From: Elymus sibiricus
Lineage: Eukaryota > Streptophyta > Magnoliopsida > Poales > Poaceae
Length of the DNA: 64,000 bases
Direction of reading: 5' to 3'
Assembly (NCBI GenBank): GCA_039707655.1
Contig: CM077666.1
Span: 398,927,886-398,991,885, forward strand
In this document: positions 43,740 to 53,777 of the stretch, piece by piece
Layout of the letters: each line of letters begins with the position of its first letter
Position numbering within the stretch: position 1 is the first letter of the stretch
Position numbers and translations under genes: made by a program
Notes under the pieces: generated by a model
The model's input: only the letters and a program-made list of their open reading frames with translations
Told to the model about the DNA's origin: nothing
Databases searched by the model: none

Positions 43740-43811
43740 TCACTTTGGGGGTTTCCCCTTTAAATATCTTGGAGTTCCTCTTCACTTTAAACCAGTTTTT
43801 TAGTATCAATT
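43740..43811 (+). pseudogene. LINE fragment continuing from 33334
   Basis: Reads GGFPFKYLGVPLHFKP, the conserved L1-type block that follows the RT palm. It joins in order with the fragment at 33047-33334 when both MULEs are removed. A further 'gaatttgct-aggttttttg-tgg' copy at about 43814-43836 duplicates the sequence at 33321-33344. Confidence 0.65.
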
Positions 43812-44432
43812 TGGGAATTTGCTCAGGTTTTTTGCTGGCGAGGTAGTGGAGAATGCGGCCTTGGTCAGGGGCGGCGAGGCGCGGCGCTCCTCCTTGACGA
43901 CGCGACGGGGCGGCGGAGAGCGGCGCTCCTCCTTGACGCGGCGCCGGGGCAGCAACGAGAGCCGCTCCTCCTTCACGCGGCGGGGCGGCGGCGAGAGCCG
44001 CTCCTCCTTGACACGGCGGGGCGGCGGAGACAACCGCTCTTCCTTCACGCGGCATCTGATTTGGATGCCGCGGCTGCGCGACGGAGAGCGCGAAGGGGAT
44101 GCCGGCTCCGGCTTCACGTGGAGGAGCGCCCCCGGTGGCGGAGCCGGGCCGTTGAGGTGGACCACGTAGCAACGGAGCATCAGCTCCATCTGCTCCTCGA
44201 ACTCCGCGTCGGTGGCGGCGTAGACCTGGCCCGGCACCGTCGGCGCGGACTGCTGCGACGGTGGCGGCTCGTCCTCCTCATCGCCGGAGGAGATGACGAT
44301 CTCCGCCTTCGTCGAGGAGCCGCCCGCTGATGAGGACGACGGCCCCGGAGTTCGAGGACGGCATCGCCATGATCCGCCCGAGCCCGCCCCGGAACCGCCG
44401 CCTGCCGGCGCCGACGCCCACGACTTGCCCAT
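43806..44432 (-). CDS. hypothetical VKEER-repeat protein of a DNA transposon
   Basis: No known domain. From ATG 44432 the 208-residue product starts with a Gly/Ser/Pro-rich part (MGKSWASAPAGGGSGAGSGG) and an acidic stretch (IVISSGDEEDEPPP). Next comes a short conserved-looking helix (DAEFEEQMELMLRCYVVHLN). The C-terminal half has five tandem copies of VKEER(L/R)SPPPRR type. The last dozen residues run into LINE-derived DNA, so the native C-terminus may be lost. A TATA box and a paired upstream motif support expression. It probably belongs to the GGGC-ended transposon ending at about 44986; the pseudogene at 46057 shows a similar VKEE/KKEP style. Confidence 0.5.
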   Translation of the reverse strand: MGKSWASAPAGGGSGAGSGGSWRCRPRTPGPSSSSAGGSSTKAEIVISSGDEEDEPPPSQQSAPTVPGQVYAATDAEFEEQMELMLRCYVVHLNGPAPPPGALLHVKPEPASPSRSPSRSRGIQIRCRVKEERLSPPPRRVKEERLSPPPRRVKEERLSLLPRRRVKEERRSPPPRRVVKEERRASPPLTKAAFSTTSPAKNLSKFPN

Positions 44433-44525
44433 CGCCGGAGTTGTGGAGGGAGATGGGCGGGGGAGAGGGGAGGAGTAGAAGAAGGAGATGGATAGATTGT
44501 GATGTGGACGACGCCGGAGCGCAGC

Positions 44526-44629
44526 TTATATAGCCGCGGCCTGGCCATGCAAAGGGCCGGTCAGCCGCTTCAATGCGGCGCATCGGCCGGAGTTGGTTCC
44601 TCGGGAAGATACGTCCGCATTGAAGCGGC
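44526..44629 (-). promoter_or_regulatory. promoter of the VKEER gene: TATA and paired 16-bp motifs
   Basis: TATATAAG (44533-44526, minus strand) lies about 95 bases upstream of the ATG. Upstream of it, GCCGCTTCAATGCGGC at 44564-44579 and its inverse CCGCATTGAAGCGGC at 44615-44629 are separated by about 50 bases. The same pair with the same spacing precedes the gene at 46057. Confidence 0.5.
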
Positions 44630-44989
44630 AGCTCCCGAAAGGTCGCGTCGGTCAGCGCCGTCCTCCCTCCGGTCGCATCGTGGCTTCAGTGTCGACCGCT
44701 GCGTGCTCTGGGCCGGCATGAATGCGGCGCGGTAAGCGGCGCGTGCATCGGAAGGAAAGCTCGGGAGGGGCGGGTGAGGGGTTTGGGTGGGCCATGGCGG
44801 TCAGAAGCGGGCGTGACAGTTGTCCGGACTCCCGCAAAGCCCTCCACGTTTGTCTCCGGTTTGCGGGAGAAAACGAAGTCCGGACCGCGTCGCGGACCGA
44901 TACAAGCCCGCGTTGGATGGCTTCTTCGGTCCAGACAGCGCGTTTCGAACGTATGCGGGGGGGTTGCGAGTCGGCGTTGGAGATGCCCT
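44630..44989 (-). mobile_element. 5' end of the GGGC-TIR transposon carrying the VKEER gene
   Basis: The terminus on the minus strand is TTAGGGCATCTCCAACGCCG, with the TAA flank at about 44987-44989. The region holds 'ccggactcccgcaaagccc' and 'cgtttgtctccggtttgcgg' inverted words near 44821-44868. The other end is not identified. Confidence 0.45.
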
Positions 44990-45192
44990 AACAAGAACAG
45001 CACAGGCGAACACAGCAGAGTTTGTCCAAAAAAAATGACAACGGGTGTGCCGTGTCGATATGACTGCAGTTTCATCGCAAAAGGAACCACTAGACTTGTG
45101 TAAATCAAGCCAAAGGAACCAGCAGAAATTTTGATAGAGCGTTGCAATTTTATCGTGAAAAAAAGGTAGAAACAGAAACAAGCAGTGTGACA

Positions 45193-45505
45193 GTTTTTAC
45201 AACACAATATAGATCCAGATGCTTATACATATAAACATACATTCATCCCTATGAACACATGCACGCACACCCTATCTTATGAGCACCTCCGACAGACTTG
45301 GCCGACACATCATTTCGAGATTGACAAAGTCGCCATAAACGTTTTTGTAGTCGACGGGAACGTCTCCTCCCACTGAACACACATCACCGGAAGGTCTAGA
45401 ATAAATCCCGGAAAATGCGAGCACCAGTGTCAAGTCTAGGACTTTAACTCTGATAGGCTGGGGATACCACTGTTCTCCTAACTCTCCAACCACAGGTTGG
45501 TTCGC
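45193..45505 (-). mobile_element. SINE-like element, copy 1 (tRNA-derived)
   Basis: Same sequence type as the copies at 50801 and 58831. Words such as 'tcccactgaacacacatc', 'gtagtcgacgggaacg' and 'ccacaggttggttcg' occur in the same order. The T-rich left end is the A-rich 3' tail of the minus-strand element. Resembles Triticeae Au-type SINEs, but the family is not certain. Confidence 0.55.
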
Positions 45506-45881
45506 AAGCAGCGCGGCATTAGATTGTAGTTATGGGCATGTAAAACGTTGCTATCTTAGGGCAATTCCAGCACCGTGCCGCATAACCCCCACAAACGTTC
45601 CGATCGAACCGTCTGAACGTTTTTTTGCCTTCCAACATGGTGCCGTAACCGCGGAAGCGTCCGCGCGTCCGAATTCCCGCAAACCGGCACCAAAACCGGG
45701 GAGGTTTGCGGGCATCCGGGCCTTCACCCCGTACGCGTCCGACAAGCAGTCCCACCAAACCGTGTCCCACGCAAACCGCTCTCGAAACTTCGCCGCGCAT
45801 TGATGCCGATTAGCCGCTCCAGAGCGAACGCGACTCGACGACCTTGATGTCAGAGGGACGTGAACCGGATGGGAGGGTGGT

Positions 45882-45976
45882 GCCGCTTCAATGCAGATGC
45901 GGCACCTGAGAAGCCTACTCCGGTCGCGGTGTGCCGCATTGAAGCGGCGTCGGTCCGCCTTTCCAGCCTATTTAAG
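45882..45976 (+). promoter_or_regulatory. promoter with paired 16-bp motifs and TATA
   Basis: GCCGCTTCAATGC at 45882 and GCCGCATTGAAGCGGC at 45933-45948, followed by TATTTAAG at 45969-45976. The ATG is at 46057. The layout is the same as in the element at 44432. Confidence 0.5.
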
Positions 45977-46056
45977 CAGTGTTCCGGCACCCTCTCGCCT
46001 CAAACCCTTTCCGGTACTCTTCGCAAACCCTCTTCGCTCCTCTTCGATCTGGTCTG

Positions 46057-46548
46057 ATGTCAAGCGGTAGCGGTTGGTTCTCGACGCCGGCGAGTAGGGG
46101 TGGATCTCCATCTGGGCGGTGATGCCACCGCACACGCTCTCCGGGGCCCTCGCCCACCTCCGTACGGTCCAAGGAGGAGGTCATGCTCTCTTGGACGACG
46201 AGGAGCGGCAACTACCCCCCTCCTCGCCGAGGCTGCCGTGACGGACGAGGAGTTCCAACGACAGCCGGTGGTCCTGCTCGAGCAGTCCCTCCGTGACCAC
46301 GGTCCGGCGTCGCCCTCACCGCCTCACCGACGCGTCAACTAGGAGTTGAAGCAGGAGACGCCCCCACCCCACCCCCCCCCCCCCCCGCCCCCGCGCGTGT
46401 GCTACCTCGGCGTCCAAATCGGACACCGTGTCAAGGAGGAGTCGTCATCACCGGTTGTCGTCAAGAAGGAGCCCTCCCAAGCGCTCACGAGCGCGCGGGC
46501 AGCTCATGCATTATCTCAGACGTGGCCGCGGCAGCACGTTGTCGCGTG
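46057..46548 (+). pseudogene. decayed relative of the transposon KKEP/VKEE protein
   Basis: ATG 46057 opens MSSGSGWFSTPAS, then stops at about 46095 (TAG) and continues in shifted frames. Parts still readable are RSKEEVMLSW, a Pro run encoded by a C-tract at about 46370-46390, and IGHRVKEESSSPVVVKKEPS at about 46416-46475. The amino-acid style matches the VKEER protein. It is broken by several stops and frameshifts. Function unknown. Confidence 0.45.
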
Positions 46549-46834
46549 ACGCCGTGACGGCGGCCGAGTCGGCGGTGGGGGAGGCATAGCGACGCAACGC
46601 GCAATGTCGGGCCGCGCTTGACATCCGACGTCGTCCTGGACAGGGTCCTTGCAGAGGCGTGGGCCATCGACCGGTTTAGTAGCGCTGTGGAAACGTCCGC
46701 GCGGCACCGGTGCCGCCTTAGCGACCAAATGGTCAAGATCGACATGGCCGAGTAGCTGCACGCTGCCGCCCTCATCACTGACAAGGGCGAGGCGAGGGAC
46801 GGGCGCGCCAGGGCGGCGTCTGCGGCAAATGTTT

Positions 46835-48010
46835 CATTTGGCTGGCTGGTCGTAAGAGGATTTCCAATGTGGATCGCCGTGCAAAGCGCTGGCTTCCACA
46901 TAATGATTCTTGTGTTTTTTGTCGCAACCATTTTGAAGACGCCGATCGTCTCCTTGCTGGCTGTGCGGTCGCTAAAATCATTTCGACCAAAATTTTAAAC
47001 TGGCTCGGTCTCTCGGTAGTAGCTCCCTCAATTGACAATGGCTTTGTGAAGTGGTGGACTTTGGCAAGGGATGGCGTCCCGGCACACGACAAGAAGAAGC
47101 TAAACAGCGCAATCATGTTGGTTGTTTGGTCCATTTGGAAAGAGCCTAATAAGGGCATGAACTATGGTGGCATATGAATACCGTTGTCTCATGAGAAAAA
47201 GTGACTTGAGGCATCTACATTAATTTTTTCTTCTCAATGCAAGCTATCACTAGTGGGCCTCATCAAAGAATAGAAAATAAAGACTCCCACTACACATGCA
47301 TCTCTATCCTCCACTTAAACTTTATTAGCTTTATGCATCGGACCACACTTTTTCTCTCCAAGCACCCGCCTCCTGCAGAGGATCCCGCTGTTCCATCCGA
47401 ACTTACTTTTTCTGACATTCGATCCTACGTGGCCTGCGGGGCATCACCCTGAGGCTATGCATTGGCCGTGCCCTAATAGAGTGAGGACAAATTGGTCTTG
47501 ATAGATAGCTTGGTCAACCTCATCAAGGGTGCTGCGTTTGAGTGGTTTAACACTGGGGCCAAATGCTTTGAATCCATGTTTGTGTAGCTTGGGATGTTTC
47601 CCCTTGGTGTGGCAGTTTTTTTTGCTCTGAACCTGAAGATTGCAATCACTTCTTCGTTGGTAGTACGGTTGCCGACTTTTCTTCTTTGGGCCAATCTTCA
47701 GGCTGTTGTTCCCGCTTTGGAGTAGGGCTCTGAACGTGATGGTCTCGGGCTCGAAGTGTTTTCAAGGTCGTCAGCTTGCTGTTTGCGGGTATAGGCTTCT
47801 GGTCGAAAAATTTCTAATTATGTTAATTTACTTCTTGTTGTTGGTTTATAGGCTCCTATCTTTTCTTAAATTTCCTGTTGTAAGACGTTTAGAGCTCTTT
47901 GTTGTTTTGGTTTGGGTTTTGTATTGGTCGTCTGTCTTTGTAGGGGTTCCTCCTATTTTTCTTCTATCTATAAAAATCACATGCAATCCTCCTGCATGGT
48001 TCGATAAATG
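46835..48010 (+). mobile_element. LINE 3' remnant with zf-RVT region
   Basis: The frame at 46869-47177 reads DRRAKRWLPHNDSCVFCRNH and FEDADRLLAGCAVAKIISTK, the zinc-binding module found C-terminal to L1-type RT (C-x2-C ... H/C). It continues as ILNWLGLSV and MLVVWSIWKEPNKG, then stops. The stretch 47700-48010 resembles LINE 3' UTR ('ctatctataaaaatcacatg') but is less certain. There is no endonuclease or RT here, so it is a 5'-truncated copy. Confidence 0.55.
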
Positions 48011-48028
48011 CCAATGTAAAGGAGAGAG

Positions 48029-48665
48029 AAACCAGAATAAAAGGCTTGCTTTCTCTTAATTAATAGATAACTTTTTAGCATGATATTTGTCGGCGCATAT
48101 TTACGTATATCTAGTTGGTAGAGATAAGACTAATGAATAATCAATTGCATATGTAGTTCATATCTAAACTACCTGGCATGGTTAAGATAAGACGATCTGA
48201 ATCAGAATAGATGGTTTGCTTTCTCTTAATTAAAAGATGATCTTTTAGAATGATATCTCTTGGCACATATTTAGGTATATCTATTTAGTAAAGTTTGGGT
48301 TGTTCATGTTTGTGTTTTTGGACGTGAGTGGTTCGTAGTGTGGTTGTTTGTGTTTTTGGACATGGGTTGTTCATAGTGTGGTTGTTTGTGTTTTTTGGCT
48401 GCATTTTTCTGTTTTCCTTTTGGGAGAGGGGGCGTCTTTGTGTGTTGTTTCTCTATGGGTTGGACTGTTGTCTCGCCGGCATGTCAATTTTTTGTCAACG
48501 TGATGTGCATTGTAACCACCTTTAACACGTAACTCATCACATTCAGTTGCACGTCCACTCTTGACATATAATTTACCCAATCCCAACCCAGTTGCATGTC
48601 CACTCACAACATGCAACTTGCCTGACGATTGACCCAGTTGCATGTCCACCCTCAAGATGGACACA
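48029..48665. repeat. cluster of three local duplications
   Basis: First, 48029-48125 and 48201-48295 share 'ttgctttctcttaatta', 'catat tta-gtatatct' and related words. Second, at 48306-48400 a unit of about 47 bp with 'gtttgtgtttttggac' occurs about two and a half times. Third, at 48540-48660 'cagttgca-gtccact' occurs three times. No gene. Confidence 0.6.
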
Positions 48666-50800
48666 ATTATTAGTTCATATTTATGCTACCACACAATGCG
48701 ATACAGATACTGACATGTATATTTTCCTGGAATAGTGAATCGATTTATTACGCCCCGAGCAGTACAAGTTTGAAACAATTCATTTAACGTGCGTAGTTAT
48801 TTCTGCGCAGTATATTGCATAGGCCGCATCAATCTTTTGTCTGGTTTTTTGACCAGCCCACATCGTACGACTGTTCCTCTTCCTGGTGGAGCACCCTCCG
48901 GAAGAAGTTATCATCTACGGGTGGTAAACATCCCAGTAGAAGGTGATTTGTTTGACCAAAGCCATTTACTGAGACAAACGATGAGAAGAAGCTTCATTAT
49001 AGCTAGACGAATCATGAATGAAGGTCACGGGTGTTGATTCTTGCATTTTAGGATAGGTTTTTGTTCAAAATGGGTGGAAAATAGGTTGTGGTCATCATAT
49101 GATTGACTTTACAAATGATTCATCTTTTTTGGACTTCTGGTTTGGATTCTAGGTTCAAATGAGGTCTGGATTAAAATTCAAATAGAAGTTTCAAAACTTG
49201 ATAAGGTTCTACCGGATTCTTGAGATCATAATGAACACTGTGCAAGAAGATTCAATTGGTCTGGCTGAATGGTTTGGGAGCTATGCCAAATTCAAAGTTG
49301 AATTGTTTGGCTCACAAGCCTGCCATGGTAACAGTTTCAGATCTGCTACCAAATTTAGGTTAGTTCAACTTTTAATTTTGGGTGAATTTGGATCGCGCCA
49401 ACAATCATAGTCTTTTTCTTCTCCGTATTTTTTGTTCCATTTTCTATAGTTACTTTACCTTATTTCTGATCTTTTTTATTTTTTTCATTATAAATATACG
49501 AACAATTTTGTTAAATAGTGAACATTTATTTTCACATATATGAATATTTTGTTGTGTAATGCATAACCATCTGTTTTTAGATACATTAATTATTTTTTAT
49601 AGTCATGAATGTTTATTTTGAAATGCATAAGAATATTCAAATTACAAGAAAAAAATGTTTTACATATAACAAAAGTATTTGTGTGATTCTAAGCGATATT
49701 TTTCACTGGTAAAATGAATGTTTTATTTAATACGAGTATACATAAATGAATCTCTATACATAAAAAGCTTCAATTCAGACAGAATATTTTTTTGAGGCAA
49801 TTTTTTTATTTATCTTATAAAGTACGCCTTTAAAGTACACCTTTTATCTTGTAAAGTACACCTTTTATTGGAGTTATTACTGGAAAAAACATATGTTCTA
49901 GTGGGCTCAGCCAATGGCCAGTCCATTTAGCATTGTCTTCAAGCGATGTTGTGATATGATATGGGCCCTGCATGTGCGCAGGTTAATCTCGCTCAGTGCG
50001 AGTGCTCCTTCCGTCTCGCCTGAAACTTTGTCCCGGCGCTGTAGCTACTGTGCCAGCCGGTTTGCATCTTTTTTTTGTTTGCTGGGTTTCGTTTTCGTTC
50101 ACTGGATTTTTTTTGTGGTTTTCTTTTGTTTTTTCTATGTGTAGATTTTCTTCTCTGGTTTTCACTGTTGTTTTACGGTTTTTTCTTCGTACTTTGGTCT
50201 ATTACCTGTTTTCTTGTTTCCTTTTCCCTTTTCCTTTCTTTTTGGTTTTCTTTGTTTCTTCCTTGGTTTTTCTTTTCGCACTGTTTTTTCTCCGGTTTTC
50301 TTGTTTCCTTTTTCTCTTCGATTTTCTGTTGTTTCTTTATTTCTTTTTTATATTCTATTTTATTTATTTTTCTTCGGTTTCTATTGTTTCTTTCTTTGTT
50401 TTCATCATTTTTTTATTGTACATTTTTTCTATACATTTTCCGTATACATGAGAAAAACATCTATACACATTTAAAATTTTACAAATGCTGGATTAACATT
50501 TTTCAAACTTATATATTTTTTATATATATTTAGAATATTTGGAAGTATAAACGAAAGCAAAAAAACAAAACCAAAAAACATGAAAAAAAAAAGTAGGAAA
50601 AAAAATGAGATTGTGGCCTCCTGCGAGCTGGGCCTGCCCAGTCTCGTGCTCCCTCGGGCGAGGCTGCCCTACGTCTAGCGTCAAGAGAAACATAGACGCG
50701 CCCCTGCATGGGCGCCCATCAGCACCTACCTAATTGCATGAGTGGGCTTCATTTGAACGATTTTGGGCCCGAACATAATAGTGCTTTCATGAGTGTTTTT
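48666..50800. other. AT-rich and T-rich DNA, no gene
   Basis: From about 50070 to 50450 the plus strand is dominated by T with scattered C and G. This makes long Phe-rich open frames that are artefacts of composition. The A-rich mirror at 50555-50605 ('aaagcaaaaaaacaaaacc') suggests an inverted, transposon-like origin. Confidence 0.5.
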
Positions 50801-51079
50801 TTATTTTTGCGAAACACAGTGCACATACACTAAACCACATGAACGAATGTATGCGCATCTACCCCAATGACACCTCCGAGAAACTGAACCAATATATCTG
50901 AAGATTTACAAAGTCACCGTAGACGCCTTGCTGTTGACGGGAACGTCGCTTACTTCTGAAGAATAAAAACTTTAAATCTTAAAATAAATCCAGAAAAATA
51001 CGGGTATCCATGCCAAATCTAGAAATTTAACCCGGGTGAGCAGGTTTCACCACACGGAACCTGACCATCTAAGCTACGG
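50801..51079 (-). mobile_element. SINE-like element, copy 2 with clear tRNA-like head
   Basis: On the minus strand the element starts CCGTAGCTTAGATGGTCAGG, a good tRNA A box (TAGCTNAGNNGG), with a degenerate B box GGGTTAAATTTC. The body shares 'cgttcccgtcaacag' and 'ctccgaga'-type words with the other two copies. Confidence 0.6.
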
Positions 51080-51597
51080 ATGATAATCACCTGGCAGATA
51101 GCCCTTGCAAAGACAACAACACATGACATGTGTATGTGAACCACTTGACGTCACAAGAGGATTATATGTGCGTCACTTGGCACCACCAAAGATGTTTGGT
51201 GAGTTTTTTGTGCCACGTATCAGAGGGAATGGGGAGGGTGCCATACGTGCTTGAGTACATTTTTAGATAAATATGTATTTATCTAAAAATGTATGTATTC
51301 ATCTAAAAATGTATTCAAATGACACTTATTTTGGGACGTAAGGAGTATATTCTAAGAGAACTGATGCAAAATTGCTGTGAAATGATAAGATCCAAAGAGA
51401 ACATTGCAGTAGAACATTCGAGAATCTCAGGCGAGCTATCAATGCACAAGAGGAACACAGGATGTGTTGCACCACAGACAGAAAAGTCATGGCGAATTGC
51501 GAGAGGGTAATCTGGAGACAGGCTTGTTTTTAAAGGAGTGTGACTATTAGTTTTAGTAAAGTTTGGTTTAGAGAATCTGCTAGCTAGTGTTTAACTC
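51080..51597. other. intergenic with half of a Stowaway-like element
   Basis: At 51255-51345 'catttttagataaatatg' words repeat and end in 'ttttgggacgtaaggagta', one Stowaway/mariner-type end. The partner end is not found. No gene. Confidence 0.45.
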
Positions 51598-51900
51598 CTA
51601 AAATTCATTTTTCTTCTCAAATATACTAGTAGGTTTTAGGAGATCTTCCAGAGATGCGATGAGGATAAACCACCAACTCCAACGGATGGGCACGATTCGT
51701 GGGCAAAACTGCCTCTTTGATCTCCTCAAAACAAGCTTGACCTCCCCCGGAACCAGCTGGTCTCCGATCACGACGGAGAATATCTCCCCCCCGACACTGC
51801 CGTCACCGGACAGGACTGCCTCAGCGCCCATGAAAGCCAAACACTTGTCATCACTAGCCAGAGCTAGCTTGTCTGTGCGGCCACCATAGACTCTGGCCAT
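51598..51900 (-). CDS. weak hypothetical ORF, 100 aa
   Basis: From ATG 51900: MARVYGGRTDKLALASDDKC then LAFMGAEAVLSGDGSVGGEI, which has plausible coding composition. The second half (WSWWFILIASLEDLLKPTS) looks less so. It lies divergent to the zinc-finger gene, and the TATA at 51907 is too near its ATG to serve it. No family recognised. It may be a gene fragment. Confidence 0.22.
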   Translation of the reverse strand: MARVYGGRTDKLALASDDKCLAFMGAEAVLSGDGSVGGEIFSVVIGDQLVPGEVKLVLRRSKRQFCPRIVPIRWSWWFILIASLEDLLKPTSIFEKKNEF

Positions 51901-51906
51901 GGCGGC

Positions 51907-51916
51907 TATATATAAA
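51907..51916 (+). promoter_or_regulatory. TATA box of the C2H2 gene
   Basis: TATATATAAA lies 221 bases upstream of the ATG at 52137 and implies a 5' UTR of about 190 bases. Confidence 0.5.
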
Positions 51917-52136
51917 CCTAGCTAAACTTGTACATAACAGTTTGCCGCGATCGTCCATGGTTAACGAGGACGGACAGACCCGCTCTACTCATGTGTGAAT
52001 GAATCTCCATCGTCTCTGCTACTTAAGTGCTTGCGTTTCCACAGAGCCATACTTTGACCCTTAACTTCTCCCCGCCACATGTTGATGCCGCGTGTTTCCC
52101 TAACACCGGCTGCATCTTCTTGAGCGTCATGGCCAG

Positions 52137-53777
52137 ATGCCGCCTCGTCCTCAGCCGCCACCGGCGGCGTACAAGCACTTCTGCAGAGTCTGCAACAAGG
52201 GGTTCACGTGCGGCAGCGCGCTCGGCGGGCACATGAGGGCCCACGCCGTCGCCGACGACGGCCCTGGCGCCGACGACGACGAGGAGGCGGAGGGGCCTGT
52301 GTCGTGCGCGCGAGGCGGCGAAGATGCAGGAGCATCGACGTCGCACGTCTACGCGCTCCGGGCGAATCCTAGCCGCCTCACCAGGGGCTGCCAGGTGTGC
52401 AGGAACTGCGGGAAGGAGTTCTCTTCCATGGAGCTTTTCCTGGAGCACGGCAAGTGCACCTCGGGCGAAGAGGAGGACGCGGACGGCTCGCCGCCTCCGT
52501 CCGTGGCCGACGAAGAGGAGGACGCGTCGCTGGCCTCTGGGTGGTCAAAGGGGAAGCGCACGCGTCGCGCCAAGTCGATCGCTGGCGGAGGCGATGATAC
52601 AATGCCCGCGCCGTCTGGCGAGGACGAGGAGGAGGACCTGGCGAATTGCCTCGTCATGCTTTCGTCGTCCAAGGCCGATCAGGCTAGCGTCGCCGCCGAG
52701 GCCGACCCAGAGCCGTGCGCGACGGCCAGCAAAGAACAGGGGAGAAGGCCTCATCAGCAGCCGCAACCCTTCTCGATCGTCGTACCGGCGCCGGATCAAG
52801 CGATGATGCTGCCCCTGGCGTTGCCGGCACCGCAACCGCAATACGCCTCGCCCCTGCCACGTGGCTTGTTCGAGTGCAAGGCATGCAAGAAGGTGTTCAC
52901 TTCGCACCAAGCTCTCGGCGGACACCGTGCCAGCCACAAGAAGGTCAAGGGCTGCTTCGCTGCCAAGCCCGAGAGCAGCGTCAGTGGAACACCTCACCAC
53001 CACGCAGCGGCCGCCGGTCCCAGCGATGAAAAAGGCAATGCCGCCGCCGTCGATGTCATTCATGCAAGTGGCAGTGTTGATGCCCGGACAAACGCCGATG
53101 CCAGCACCAGTGGCGACACGAACGCCGGGACGAGCGGGGCCACGCCATCCCTGTCAATGGCCATCACGACCACCGACCATGAACCGCCGGTCCCGGCGTT
53201 GGCCATTGCACCGTTCAAGAAGAAGGCCAAGATGCACGAGTGCTCCGTCTGCCACCGCCTCTTCGCCTCTGGTCAAGCGCTCGGAGGCCACAAGCGGTGC
53301 CACTGGCTCACTTCGGGGACAGGGGACCACGCCAACATCACATCCCTGACAGCCGAAGGCCTTGTCGCCGCTGCTGGCCACCAGCTCACTCTCCGGCCAA
53401 TGATGGACGCTCCAGAACCGGCGCTAGACCTCACCATCGCGGCCAACCCGTTGCCGTTGATGGCCAGCGCGAGGGTGGCAGCGGCCGGAACCAGCTCGCT
53501 GCACCTTGACGCGTCCCCGTCGCTGCACTTCCAGCCAGCGGCGGCACCAAGCAATCCCAGCCACCAGAACAAGATGACCGCGACGAGCAGCCACAACGCT
53601 AACGACGATGCTACTCCCCGCGAGGCCGCCGAGGACGAGGCGGACAGCACAGCCGTCAAGAAGGCCAAGCTCAGTGATCTCAAGGACGTGAGTGCAGCGG
53701 GGGAGACGACGCCGTGGTTGCAGGTCGGCATTGGCTCCTCGTCGGCCGGTGGTGACGGGAAGAGTGCTTGCGAATGA
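52137..53777 (+). CDS. C2H2 zinc-finger transcription factor, QALGGH type
   Basis: An intact single-exon gene of 546 codons. Finger 1 ([20 protein letters not shown], residues 16-36) has SALGGH. Finger 2 ([20 protein letters not shown], about 88-107) lacks QALGGH and its second His is replaced by Cys. Fingers 3 ([20 protein letters not shown], from about 247) and 4 ([20 protein letters not shown], from about 368) carry the plant QALGGH core that contacts DNA. A basic KGKRTRRAK (about residues 139-147) may be a nuclear signal. [12 protein letters not shown] near residue 430 looks like an EAR repression motif, expected to recruit TOPLESS-type corepressors. The layout fits ZAT1/4/9-like stress or developmental repressors. 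ATG 52137 is preferred because no earlier in-frame ATG is seen. GC-rich codons match the cyclin gene. Confidence 0.9.
   Translation: MPPRPQPPPAAYKHFCRVCNKGFTCGSALGGHMRAHAVADDGPGADDDEEAEGPVSCARGGEDAGASTSHVYALRANPSRLTRGCQVCRNCGKEFSSMELFLEHGKCTSGEEEDADGSPPPSVADEEEDASLASGWSKGKRTRRAKSIAGGGDDTMPAPSGEDEEEDLANCLVMLSSSKADQASVAAEADPEPCATASKEQGRRPHQQPQPFSIVVPAPDQAMMLPLALPAPQPQYASPLPRGLFECKACKKVFTSHQALGGHRASHKKVKGCFAAKPESSVSGTPHHHAAAAGPSDEKGNAAAVDVIHASGSVDARTNADASTSGDTNAGTSGATPSLSMAITTTDHEPPVPALAIAPFKKKAKMHECSVCHRLFASGQALGGHKRCHWLTSGTGDHANITSLTAEGLVAAAGHQLTLRPMMDAPEPALDLTIAANPLPLMASARVAAAGTSSLHLDASPSLHFQPAAAPSNPSHQNKMTATSSHNANDDATPREAAEDEADSTAVKKAKLSDLKDVSAAGETTPWLQVGIGSSSAGGDGKSACE

Larger units (their letters stand above)
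45558..46834 (+). mobile_element. GGGC-TIR transposon remnant, 5' end preserved
   Basis: Starts GGGCAATTCCAGCACCG after TTA, matching in inverted orientation the end at about 44986. It contains a promoter and a decayed gene. Its 3' end is not found; LINE sequence begins near 46835. It lies head to head with the element carrying the VKEER gene. Confidence 0.45.

Noticed and set aside
50075..50533. Long Phe-rich open frames (apparent membrane protein)
   Set aside because: They come from a T-rich low-complexity tract. Adjacent frames give similar strings, and there is no start context or promoter.
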